Shown here in pieces: positions 16,685 through 24,307 of a stretch of DNA of 64,000 nt. The notes below the pieces were generated by a model. It searched no databases. It was not told the origin of the DNA and saw only the letters and a program-made list of their open reading frames with translations. The stretch is from an uncultured Lachnospiraceae bacterium (GTDB lineage: Bacteria; Bacillota; Clostridia; Lachnospirales; Lachnospiraceae), in the NCBI GenBank assembly GCA_910579805.1, contig CAJTWM010000002.1:62001-126000 (forward strand). Reading direction: 5' to 3'. The translations under genes and the position numbers were made by a program. The number at the start of each line of letters is the position of its first letter. Positions within the stretch are counted from its first letter, which is position 1.

Positions 16685-16766
16685 GGGCAGATGGGAGTCA
16701 GCGTGAAATTGGAAATTTCACGATCCTGATTTGTATGCCCGCTAAAGCAGGCAGATGGGAGTTAGG
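16685..16766 (+). repeat. Full-length intercistronic repeat with two hairpins and embedded Shine-Dalgarno
   Basis: The region starts with a GGGGCAGATGGGAGTCAG fragment. A 9-bp hairpin CGTGAAATT-GGA-AATTTCACG follows (16702-16722), then ATCCTGATTTGTA, then hairpin TGCCCGC-TAAA-GCAGGCA (16736-16753), then GATGGGAGTTAGG directly before ATG 16767. From 16703 on it aligns over about 65 bp with 21085-21148, upstream of punA. Confidence 0.7.
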
Positions 16767-19079
16767 ATGAAGATAGAAGAAGTATTGGAACAGTTGGACC
16801 GGTTATTTGAAACAAACCGTATGGAAGAGGTAGAGGGATTTCTCGGAGGTAAATTAAGAGAGGCGATGGAGGAGGACGATACTTCCAGCGTGATCACGAT
16901 CATAAACGAGATGATCGGGTTTTTCAGGGATACGGGACAGGACGGGAAATCCGTCGCTTATAGCGGAAAGGTCATTACTTTAATGGAGAATATAGGACTT
17001 GCAGGGACGGTGCCTTTTGCGACTACGCTTTTGAACGTGGCGAACGCTTACCGTGCAGCAGGGCTGCTTTCCGATTCGCTGTCTTATTATAAGCAGGTGT
17101 TTTCGATTTATGAGGAAGCATTGGACAAAGACGATTTCCGGTTTGCCAGCCTGCAAAATAATCTCAGCCTTCTTTATCAGGAAACGGGGGAATTTGATAA
17201 GGCTGCGGAGAGCTTAAGAAAAGCGCTGGAGATCGTTAAAAAATATCCGGAGGCGCAGTTTGAACTTGCAGTTACTTATACGAATCTGGGTACGTCCCTG
17301 TTAAAACAAGGCTGCTACGAAGAGGCAAAGGAACAGTTGGAGCGGGCGGTCAGCCTGTTTGATTCCATGAAGCTGAAAGATTCCCACTATTGTGCTGCGC
17401 TGTCTTCTATGGGGGAGGTCTGGTTTCATCAGGCAGAATACGAAAAAGCGGCTCAGTGTTATGAAAAAGCCCTTGTACTGTTAGAGATCAATACCGGTAA
17501 AACGAAGAGCTGCGACAGGATCAGGGAAAGTTTAGAGCTTGTTTATAAGAAATGGGGCAAAAAAAGGATTTATACGGGATTGGAACTAAGCGAGCAATTT
17601 TATATGGAATTTGGCGCGCCCATGATCCATGAAAAGTTTCCGGAATATGAAGATAAGATTGCGGTAGGTTTAGTAGGGGAAGGTTCGGAATGCTTTGGAT
17701 TTGACGACGAGCTGTCAAAGGATCACGATTACGGCGCCGGCTTTTATATGTGGGTCAGCGAAGAAACTTATGCCCAGATTGGAAACCGGTTAAAGGAAGA
17801 GTATGAAAAACTGCCCAAATCTTATATGGGGATAGAGCGCATACAGACAAGAGAAGGACAAAAGCGTACGGGCGTATGGGAGATCAAGGCATTTTACAGA
17901 CAGTTTCTGAAGATGGATCATCCTCCTCAGACGGAGGCGGAATGGCTTTTCGCAGAGGAAGAAATGTTGGCCGAAACAGTGAACGGAAAAGTATTCCGGG
18001 ATGATCAAGGGATTTTTACCGGGTATAGGAACGAGCTGGTTAAATATTATCCTGAGCAGGTGAGAATAAAAAAGATCGCCCAAGAGCTTGCTTTATTTTC
18101 CCAATCGGGACAGTATAACTATTTTAGGATGTTAAAGAGAAACGATAAAATAGGGGCGGCGCTTTCCCTGAAGCTTTTTATAGAACATGCTATGAACCTT
18201 GCCTATCTGGTAAACCGTAAATTTGCGCCCTATTATAAATGGAAGGCTAGGGGAATGCAATATTTTACCCGGCTTTCCGATCTGCATGAGCAGCTTCTTA
18301 TGCTGCTTAGAGCGGATCAGGAAGAACAGGAAGAAGAGAGCAGACGGCTGATAGAACAGATCGCAGGGCGTTTTTTGGAAGAATTAAAAACGGAACGGCT
18401 TTTAGACGGTGAAGATACTTATTTGGGACACTATGCGGCGGCGCTTTTTGAAAGGGCGGTAAATATGGGAAGGAAAAAAGAAGATTTGGTAGAAGAGATC
18501 GTCAAACTGGAATGGGAGGCGTTCGATAAAGTAGAAAATGAAGGGGGAAGAGCGAGCTGCCAAAATAATTATCCCACTTTTTCTATTATGCGGAAAAGCC
18601 AATATCTTGCATGGGACGAAGAAATGCTTCGGCAGTATATGACAGATTTTAAAGAGTCGGCGCTTCGTGGGTGGAATCCGATCACGGAAAAGTATGCGAG
18701 AATGATGGAAAGCACCGCGCCGGACCGATATGAAGAGCTGAAAGAAAATCTTCCGGTTGTTTCAGAGGAGAAGAAGGCAATTATTGAAGAGATCGTAAAA
18801 GTGCAGGTAGGATGGATGGAGGAGTTTGCAGAAAAAAATCCGAAGATGGCACAGAACGCAAGAACGATCCATACGGCGCAGGACAGTGAATATGATACTT
18901 CTTACGAGACTTATTTAAGGGGGGAGATTTCTACTTATTCCGACGAGATGCTGTTATTGTATGGCAGGTTTATTGCAAAGCTTGCAAAAGACGGGGAAAA
19001 TCTGGCCGAAATGATCATGACCAATACGGCGCTCCTCTACGGATACGCTTCATTAAAGGAGGCGGAAGAGACTTTATAG
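16767..19079 (+). CDS. TPR - DUF4037 - DUF4125 multidomain protein
   Basis: 770 residues, soluble. Residues ~1-245 hold tetratricopeptide-type helical repeats (for example FASLQNNLSLLYQETGEFDKA and AVTYTNLGTSLLKQG). About 265-540 resemble DUF4037, a nucleotidyltransferase-like fold, with GSECFGFDDELSKDHDYG giving the G-S...D-x-D arrangement. About 590-765 resemble DUF4125 (LEWEAFDKVENEGGRA, MRKSQYLAW). Start set at ATG 16767 behind GGGAG. The nucleotidyltransferase-like core suggests nucleotidyl transfer or a pseudo-enzyme, but no substrate can be named. Confidence 0.75.
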   Translation: MKIEEVLEQLDRLFETNRMEEVEGFLGGKLREAMEEDDTSSVITIINEMIGFFRDTGQDGKSVAYSGKVITLMENIGLAGTVPFATTLLNVANAYRAAGLLSDSLSYYKQVFSIYEEALDKDDFRFASLQNNLSLLYQETGEFDKAAESLRKALEIVKKYPEAQFELAVTYTNLGTSLLKQGCYEEAKEQLERAVSLFDSMKLKDSHYCAALSSMGEVWFHQAEYEKAAQCYEKALVLLEINTGKTKSCDRIRESLELVYKKWGKKRIYTGLELSEQFYMEFGAPMIHEKFPEYEDKIAVGLVGEGSECFGFDDELSKDHDYGAGFYMWVSEETYAQIGNRLKEEYEKLPKSYMGIERIQTREGQKRTGVWEIKAFYRQFLKMDHPPQTEAEWLFAEEEMLAETVNGKVFRDDQGIFTGYRNELVKYYPEQVRIKKIAQELALFSQSGQYNYFRMLKRNDKIGAALSLKLFIEHAMNLAYLVNRKFAPYYKWKARGMQYFTRLSDLHEQLLMLLRADQEEQEEESRRLIEQIAGRFLEELKTERLLDGEDTYLGHYAAALFERAVNMGRKKEDLVEEIVKLEWEAFDKVENEGGRASCQNNYPTFSIMRKSQYLAWDEEMLRQYMTDFKESALRGWNPITEKYARMMESTAPDRYEELKENLPVVSEEKKAIIEEIVKVQVGWMEEFAEKNPKMAQNARTIHTAQDSEYDTSYETYLRGEISTYSDEMLLLYGRFIAKLAKDGENLAEMIMTNTALLYGYASLKEAEETL

Positions 19080-19103
19080 AGCCTGATAAACCGAAAGATG
19101 GCT

Positions 19104-19132
19104 TTGCGTTTTGGCTTAGATTGTGATATAGT
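19104..19132 (+). promoter_or_regulatory. Extended -10 promoter for the 50-residue gene
   Basis: TTGCGT (19104-19109), 17-bp spacer, TATAGT (19127-19132), with TG at 19124-19125 giving an extended -10. Confidence 0.55.
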
Positions 19133-19226
19133 TTATTAGGTAAAGACTTATAAAATAAGTCCGGCCGAAATAAAGACGTCAGGACTGTAATATAAATCAG
19201 AAGGATGTATGAAAGGAGAATTTTAT

Positions 19227-19379
19227 ATGAAAAAAGCAGAAATTATTGAAAGAGTAAATGAACTGGTTCAGGAGCGTCAGAATCTTATTCAGGACAGAAA
19301 GCATTTATTAGACAGAGAAAATATTCTCTTAGACCAGTTGATTGCAATTTCAAAAGAGTTAGAAACTATGGAAGATTAA
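19227..19379 (+). CDS. Small coiled-coil-like protein (50 residues)
   Basis: MKKAEIIERVNELVQERQ..., 50 residues with no Cys and heptad-like Leu/Ile spacing, ending SKELETMED. It is probably one long helix. Support for a real gene: Shine-Dalgarno AAAGGAG 7 bases before ATG, a promoter at 19104, and a strong terminator (19386) directly after the stop. Unrecognised; unusual as a monocistronic unit between the TPR gene and spoIVA. Confidence 0.75.
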   Translation: MKKAEIIERVNELVQERQNLIQDRKHLLDRENILLDQLIAISKELETMED

Positions 19380-19385
19380 ACAGGA

Positions 19386-19420
19386 AAAGCCGCCGTCGTT
19401 CAGATGGCGGCTTTATTTTT
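19386..19420 (+). terminator. Strong terminator after the 50-residue gene
   Basis: AAAGCCGCCGTC (19386-19397), loop GTTCA, GATGGCGGCTTT (19403-19414), then ATTTTTA. A 12-bp stem with one wobble. Confidence 0.9.
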
Positions 19421-19428
19421 ATGCGCAG

Positions 19429-19457
19429 GCATATTCCATTTACTTTTTTCATACAAT
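19429..19457 (+). promoter_or_regulatory. Sigma-E type (mother-cell) promoter of spoIVA
   Basis: GCATATT (19429-19435), exactly 14 bases, CATACAAT (19450-19457). This matches the Bacillus/Clostridium sigma-E consensus (KMATATT, N14, CATACAMT) at every position. spoIVA is a known sigma-E regulon gene. Confidence 0.85.
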
Positions 19458-19524
19458 GTATCACGGATAAAGAATGATCTCATATGCATTTGAAAACGGT
19501 ACATGAAAGGAGTAAATTTACGAT

Positions 19525-20997
19525 ATGGATAATTTTAATCTATACAAGGATATAAAAGCCCGTACAAATGGGGAGATTTACCTGGGGGTAGTAGGGCCGG
19601 TACGAACCGGAAAATCTACTTTTATTAAACGTTTCATGGATGTGCTGGTGCTTCCCGCCATGGAGGATGAAGCGGCTAAAACGAGGGCGACAGATGAACT
19701 TCCGCAAAGTGCGGGCGGCAAGACCATTACTACCACCGAACCCAAATTTATTCCGAAAGAGGCCGCCAAAATACAGTTAGGTCCGGATGTGGAGGCAAAA
19801 GTAAGGCTGATTGACTGCGTTGGCTATATGGTAGAAGGTGCGGTAGGGCATATGGAAAACGATCAGGAGCGTATGGTTAAGACGCCCTGGTTTGAGCAGG
19901 AGATCCCATTTACACAGGCGGCCAATGTGGGAACGGATAAGGTGATAACCGATCACTCCACGGTGGGGATTGTAGTGACTTCGGATGGCAGCTTCGGGGA
20001 GATCACAAGAAAGCAGTATGTGTCTGCGGAAGAAAAGACCATATCCGAATTAAAAAGATTACATAAACCGTTTTTGGTATTATTAAATTCCGCGAAACCT
20101 TATTCCGAAGAGACGAAAGCCCTTGCAAGGGAAATGGAGGAGGCTTACCGGGTAAAGATCCTTCCGGTCAATTGCGAACAGTTAAAAAGGGAAGACATTA
20201 ACTATATTATGGAGAGTATTTTGTATGAGTTCCCAATCTCCATCATGGAATTTGCGATTCCCAAATGGGTAGAGATGCTTCCCAATACAAACCGCCTGAA
20301 AGGCGATATTATCGATAAAGTGCGCAGACTTTTAAGCGAACTGAATACGATCCGGGACGTATCGGAAAAGAATTTTGATCTGGAAAGCGAATACATCGAT
20401 CAGTGCAGTCTGGAACAGATCAATCTTGCTGACGGTACGATCAACTTAAGAATCGATGTGAAGGATTCTTTCTATTATGAAATGTTAAGCGAACTGGTAG
20501 GAGAAGAGATAAAGAGCGAATACCACATGATAAGGATGCTTCAGGATATGGCCAAGATGAAGAAAGAATATGTAAAAGTGCAGCATGCCATAGAAGCGGT
20601 CAGGTATAAGGGATACGGGGTGGTAACGCCGGAGCGGGGAGAGATCAAACTGGAATCCCCGGAGGTGATACGGCACGGTAATAAATTCGGGGTCAAGATC
20701 AAGGCGGACAGTCCGTCCATCCATATGATACGCGCCAATATCGAAACGGAGATCGCGCCCATCGTAGGCAGCGAAGCGCAGGCGGAAGATCTGATCCGTT
20801 TTATCAAGGAGGCGGAAGACAGCGAGACCGGGATCTGGGATACCAATATATTCGGGAAAACAGTGGAGCAGCTTGTATATGACGGAATCACGGGAAAAAT
20901 AAATGCCATTGGGGAAGAGAGCCAGATCAAACTGCAGGATACGATGCAGAAGATTGTAAACGACAGTAATGGCGGCTTAGTCTGTATCATCATATAA
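19525..20997 (+). CDS. spoIVA: Stage IV sporulation protein A
   Basis: 490 residues, as in Bacillus SpoIVA (492). The N-terminal ATPase of the TRAFAC type has Walker A GPVRTGKST (24-32). The C-terminus ends NGGLVCIII, close to the family end. SpoIVA hydrolyses ATP to polymerise on the forespore surface as the base of the coat. Shine-Dalgarno AAAGGAG lies about 12 bases upstream. It is monocistronic: sigma-E promoter at 19429, terminator at 21020. It shows that the organism can form endospores. Confidence 0.97.
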   Translation: MDNFNLYKDIKARTNGEIYLGVVGPVRTGKSTFIKRFMDVLVLPAMEDEAAKTRATDELPQSAGGKTITTTEPKFIPKEAAKIQLGPDVEAKVRLIDCVGYMVEGAVGHMENDQERMVKTPWFEQEIPFTQAANVGTDKVITDHSTVGIVVTSDGSFGEITRKQYVSAEEKTISELKRLHKPFLVLLNSAKPYSEETKALAREMEEAYRVKILPVNCEQLKREDINYIMESILYEFPISIMEFAIPKWVEMLPNTNRLKGDIIDKVRRLLSELNTIRDVSEKNFDLESEYIDQCSLEQINLADGTINLRIDVKDSFYYEMLSELVGEEIKSEYHMIRMLQDMAKMKKEYVKVQHAIEAVRYKGYGVVTPERGEIKLESPEVIRHGNKFGVKIKADSPSIHMIRANIETEIAPIVGSEAQAEDLIRFIKEAEDSETGIWDTNIFGKTVEQLVYDGITGKINAIGEESQIKLQDTMQKIVNDSNGGLVCIII

Positions 20998-21019
20998 CAA
21001 GGTCTGAAAATAGACTGGA

Positions 21020-21056
21020 AAAGGGACAAAAACATTGATTTTGTCCCTTTGTTTTT
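21020..21056 (+). terminator. spoIVA terminator
   Basis: AAAGGGACAAAA (21020-21031) pairs with TTTTGTCCCTTT (21039-21050), followed by GTTTTT. Confidence 0.9.
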
Positions 21057-21084
21057 ATATAATGAGGATTATGAAATATACAAT

Positions 21085-21148
21085 GTGAAATTAAAATTTC
21101 CCAATCCTGATTAATATGCCCGCTAAAGCGGGAGATGGGAGTTAGGGT
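21085..21148 (+). repeat. Intercistronic repeat with hairpins and Shine-Dalgarno, upstream of punA
   Basis: GTGAAATT-AA-AATTTC, then ATCCTGATTAATATG, then CCCGC-TAAA-GCGGG, then AGATGGGAGTTAGGGTG. It aligns with 16703-16769 with about 9 of 10 bases identical. Here the Shine-Dalgarno points at a GTG (21147), not at punA itself (21173), so this copy may only be a remnant. Confidence 0.7.
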
Positions 21149-21172
21149 GATAGAGAGGAAGATGGTGGTAAA

Positions 21173-22015
21173 ATGGGTCAGGTTTATGATAAGCTGCAGA
21201 GATGTCTGCAAAGCGTCAGGGAAAAAACGGATTTTGTCCCTAAGATCGGTATTGTGTTAGGATCCGGACTGGGAGATTATGCAGACGACATTCAAGTCGT
21301 TTCCGAACTGGATTACGGTATGATAGAGGGATTTCCGGTTTCGACGGTTCCGGGACATGCGGGGAAATTTATTTTCGGATATGTAAAGGAAACGCCGGTC
21401 GTATGTATGAAAGGAAGAGTGCACTATTACGAAGGGTATCCGATCTCCGATGTGGTGCTTCCGATCAGACTGATGAAGCTGATGGGAGCGGAAATCTTAT
21501 TTTTGACCAATGCGTCGGGAGGCGTAAACCAAGAATTTCGCGCCGGGGATTTTATGCTTATCACGGATCAGATCTCCTGCTTTGCACCGAATCCTCTTAT
21601 TGGGGCCAATATAGACGAATTAGGGACAAGATTCCCGGATATGAGTGAGATCTATGATAAAGGGCTGGCAGAGGCGATCAGAAACAGCGCGAAGGAGACG
21701 CAGGTAGATTTAAAGGAAGGGGTTTATGTACAACTTACCGGACCTTCTTTTGAATCTCCGGCGGAAATCCGGATGATCCGCACACTGGGCGGGGACGCAG
21801 TAGGAATGAGTACGGCGGTGGAGGCGATTGCGGCGAACCATTGCGGCATGAAAGTCTGCGGGATTTCCTGCATATGTAATCCTGCGGCGGGTATGAGCGG
21901 GAATCCCCTTACGCACAAAGAAGTGCAGGAGGCGGCGGATAAAGCGGCGCCTTTATTTAAAAAGCTGATGACAGCCTCTGTAAGCAGTTTTTGGAGGATT
22001 TTAAAAGATGGATGA
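21173..22015 (+). CDS. punA: Purine-nucleoside phosphorylase (class I, PunA/PNP)
   Basis: 280 residues. Motifs: GIVLGSGLGDYADDI (phosphate loop), PGHAGKF, GRVHYYEGY, LTNASGGVNQEF, and GPSFESPAEIRMIR with DAVGMSTAVEAIAA near the C-terminus. This is the trimeric type for guanosine, inosine and deoxy forms. It releases the base and (deoxy)ribose-1-phosphate. It overlaps cdd by 8 bases, forming a nucleoside salvage operon with the following genes. Confidence 0.94.
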   Translation: MGQVYDKLQRCLQSVREKTDFVPKIGIVLGSGLGDYADDIQVVSELDYGMIEGFPVSTVPGHAGKFIFGYVKETPVVCMKGRVHYYEGYPISDVVLPIRLMKLMGAEILFLTNASGGVNQEFRAGDFMLITDQISCFAPNPLIGANIDELGTRFPDMSEIYDKGLAEAIRNSAKETQVDLKEGVYVQLTGPSFESPAEIRMIRTLGGDAVGMSTAVEAIAANHCGMKVCGISCICNPAAGMSGNPLTHKEVQEAADKAAPLFKKLMTASVSSFWRILKDG

Positions 22016-22424
22016 CAGAGAGCTGATAAAAATGGCATGTAAGGCAAGAGAATACTCTTATTCTCCTTATTCCGGTTATCAGGTGGGGGCGGCTCTGCTT
22101 TCGACGGAGGGAAAGGTATATACGGGATGTAATATTGAAAACGCCGCTTATTCGCCTACGAACTGCGCGGAGCGAACTGCATTTTTTAAGGCGGTCAGCG
22201 AAGGAGTGAGGCAGTTCAGCAAAATAGCGGTAGTGGGAAGTCCTAAGGGAGAAGTAGTACAGTTTGCGTTTCCCTGCGGAGTGTGCAGGCAGGTCATGAT
22301 GGAATTTTGCCGCCCCGGGGAATTTCAGGTCATCGTAGCAAAAAATACGGAAGAATATAAGATATTTTATTTAAAAGAACTGTTGTACGAAGGCTTCGGC
22401 CCCGGAAATTTATCGGATTCGTGA
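22008..22424 (+). CDS. cdd: Cytidine deaminase
   Basis: 138 residues, tetrameric type. Zinc site: CNIENAAYSPTNCAERTA (C-A-E) and PCGVCRQVMMEFC (P-C-x2-C). It deaminates cytidine and deoxycytidine to uridine forms. It starts inside the punA end, so it is co-translated with it. A hairpin terminator follows at 22480. Confidence 0.95.
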   Translation: MDDRELIKMACKAREYSYSPYSGYQVGAALLSTEGKVYTGCNIENAAYSPTNCAERTAFFKAVSEGVRQFSKIAVVGSPKGEVVQFAFPCGVCRQVMMEFCRPGEFQVIVAKNTEEYKIFYLKELLYEGFGPGNLSDS

Positions 22425-22479
22425 GCATCATTCCGGCGGCCGCCGACACCGTTTACGCCGCAGGGCGGTATGGCGGGAG

Positions 22480-22513
22480 GGCTGAATAAAAATGCGTATT
22501 CAGCCTATTGATT
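22480..22513 (+). terminator. cdd terminator
   Basis: GGCTGAATA (22480-22488), loop AAAATGCG, TATTCAGCC (22497-22505), then TATTGATTTTATT. Confidence 0.7.
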
Positions 22514-22523
22514 TTATTCCGCT

Positions 22524-22719
22524 CCAGAGTGTGTTTGAAAATTCATTCCTGCCATTTTAATGGCATGGCATCTGCACGCCCTTCTTTGCGTGATATTTGC
22601 ACCAGATTTAATCAACGTAGCCCGATACGCCTCTTAAATTTGGCAGAGCATTTATGCTCTTAGTCTCCCACAAAATGTGACGCACATCTCGGGGAAAGCA
22701 ATTTTCAAACACACTCTGG
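22524..22719. mobile_element. MITE-like insertion, 196 bp with 20-bp perfect terminal inverted repeats
   Basis: The left end CCAGAGTGTGTTTGAAAATT (22524-22543) is the exact reverse complement of the right end (22700-22719). If one gap is allowed the repeats extend outward to CCGC. Inside there is no ORF, but several small hairpins: GCCATT-TT-AATGGC, CACGC...GCGTG and the palindrome AGAGCATTTATGCTCT. It splits what looks like a hairpin-Shine-Dalgarno module of the type at 32425-32475 (ATTCCGCT on the left, CGGATATGTGCGCG on the right). No clear target duplication is visible. Confidence 0.8.
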
Positions 22720-22727
22720 CGGATATG

Positions 22728-22758
22728 TGCGCGTCGCAACGCGCAGACGGGTATAAAA
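22728..22758 (+). repeat. Hairpin plus Shine-Dalgarno module (right half, after the MITE)
   Basis: TGCGCG-TCGCAA-CGCGCA (22728-22745) followed by GACGGGTATAAAA and ATG 22759. It is the counterpart of 32445-32475 before dut. Confidence 0.6.
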
Positions 22759-24066
22759 ATGAAGATCCGTTTATTTAATGCAAAAATATTGACAATGAAA
22801 GCGGAAGAAGACCTTTTCGACGGGGAAGTATGGGTAGACGGCTCCAGAATACTTTATGTGGGAACGGGGGAGGATAAAGAGGAATTTTTTAAAAAGACAA
22901 ACATCCCCTGCCTGATCTGGGATGAAGAGATCGACTGTGGGGGAAATCTTTTAATGCCCGGATTCAAAGACGCCCATACCCATTCAGGAATGACGCCGTT
23001 TCGTTCTTTTGCGGACGATCTTCCCTTGCAGGAATGGCTGAACGAACAGATTTTTCCGGCGGAGGCAAAATTGTGTGAGGAAGATATTTATGAAGCCACG
23101 AGACTTGCCGTTTTGGAATATCTGACAAGCGGCATTACCGGTATTTTTGATATGTATCTTGCACCGGAGGCGACGGGAAGGGCCTGTAAGGAAATGGGGA
23201 TGCGGTGCGTACAGGTCAGCGGGCTCAATAATTTTACCCAGTCCGTTGCTTTTATGGAAAAAATGTATCTTGCGTTTCATCAGGATAAGGAAGAGCCGCT
23301 GCTAAGCTATCATCTTGGATTTCATGCGGAATATACCTGCTCGAAAGAACTGCTTTTACAGACGGCGGAGCTGGCGCACAAGTATAAAGCGCCTGTTTTT
23401 ATGCATTTATCCGAAACCGGGGCGGAGGTAAAAGCCTGTATGGAACGCTATGGGATGTCGCCGGTACAATTTCTGGATTCGATCGGGATGTTCGAATATG
23501 GCGGCGGCGGATATCATTGTGTCCATATGAGCGGGGAAGACATGGAGATTTTTGAAAGGAGGGGGCTTTATGCAGTCACCAATCCCGCCTCCAATATGAA
23601 ACTTGCCAGCGGCGTTGCGCCAGTGGCGGAGTTTTTGAAGCGGAAGATCCCGGTTGCCATAGGAACCGACGGCGCGGCGAGCAATAACTGTCTGGATATG
23701 TTCAGAGAGATGTTCCTTGTGAGCGGGCTGGCAAAGATCAGAGAGAAAGACGCGGCAGCTGTAGACGCCATGGAAGTATTGAAGATGGCCTGTGTGAATG
23801 GAGCAAGGGCCATGCAGCTTACGGACTGTGACGGACTGGGGGAAGGAAAGAAAGCCGATCTTATTTTGATCGACCTGAATCAGCCCAATATGCAGCCGCT
23901 CAATCATATTGCCAAGAATATTGTTTACAGCGGCAGTAAGCAGAATGTAAAAATGACTATGATAAACGGGAAAGTATTGTATCGGGACGGGGAATTTTTT
24001 GTAGGGGTGAAGCCGGAGGAAATTTATAGGAATGTAAATGAAATTGTGAGAAAAATCAGGCAGTAA
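22759..24066 (+). CDS. Amidohydrolase: SAH/MTA/adenosine deaminase-like (MtaD family)
   Basis: 435 residues. The zinc amidohydrolase set is complete: GFKDAHTHSGM (H-x-H, about residues 75-77), a His in LGFHAEYTC, VFMHLSETGAEV, and GTDGAASNN (catalytic Asp). The FRSFADDLPLQEWL segment is typical of the S-adenosylhomocysteine/5'-methylthioadenosine deaminases. It sits between cdd and a purine permease, so a role in purine salvage fits. Substrate choice among adenosine, MTA and SAH cannot be decided here. Confidence 0.85.
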   Translation: MKIRLFNAKILTMKAEEDLFDGEVWVDGSRILYVGTGEDKEEFFKKTNIPCLIWDEEIDCGGNLLMPGFKDAHTHSGMTPFRSFADDLPLQEWLNEQIFPAEAKLCEEDIYEATRLAVLEYLTSGITGIFDMYLAPEATGRACKEMGMRCVQVSGLNNFTQSVAFMEKMYLAFHQDKEEPLLSYHLGFHAEYTCSKELLLQTAELAHKYKAPVFMHLSETGAEVKACMERYGMSPVQFLDSIGMFEYGGGGYHCVHMSGEDMEIFERRGLYAVTNPASNMKLASGVAPVAEFLKRKIPVAIGTDGAASNNCLDMFREMFLVSGLAKIREKDAAAVDAMEVLKMACVNGARAMQLTDCDGLGEGKKADLILIDLNQPNMQPLNHIAKNIVYSGSKQNVKMTMINGKVLYRDGEFFVGVKPEEIYRNVNEIVRKIRQ

Positions 24067-24132
24067 GAATTTAGATCCATACCCAAGGCGCTTCACGCGG
24101 GCATCCCGCTGCTTTAGAAATTTAAGTCTCAC

Positions 24133-24170
24133 ACAGGAAAAATAAAGCGCATCGTTTTCTATTTTCCTGT
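24133..24170 (+). other. Hairpin downstream of the deaminase gene
   Basis: ACAGGAAAA (24133-24141) pairs with TTTTCCTGT (24162-24170) across a 20-base loop, without a T-run. Possibly a processed or weak terminator. A second hairpin, GCGGG-CAT-CCCGC, lies near 24098. Confidence 0.4.
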
Positions 24171-24237
24171 ATGAAATGTCTGGGCGGTACGGGGATCAAA
24201 ATGAAAAGGGAAGCAGGGGAACGGATAAGGGGAAGGA

Positions 24238-24265
24238 ATGACAATTACGATTGTATTGGCATAAT
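24238..24265 (+). promoter_or_regulatory. Putative promoter for the NCS2 permease
   Basis: ATGACA (24238-24243), 16-bp spacer, CATAAT (24260-24265) preceded by TG-N (extended -10). I looked for a purine riboswitch in 24067-24307 and did not find its conserved core. Confidence 0.45.
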
Positions 24266-24307
24266 GCCTTACAATAAACACAACATTTCATAAGGAGGAG
24301 AGAAAAA

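Noticed and set aside
24067..24307. Purine riboswitch upstream of the NCS2 permease
   Set aside because: The conserved TATA...CCTAATATGG-type core and paired loops were not found; only a promoter and hairpins.
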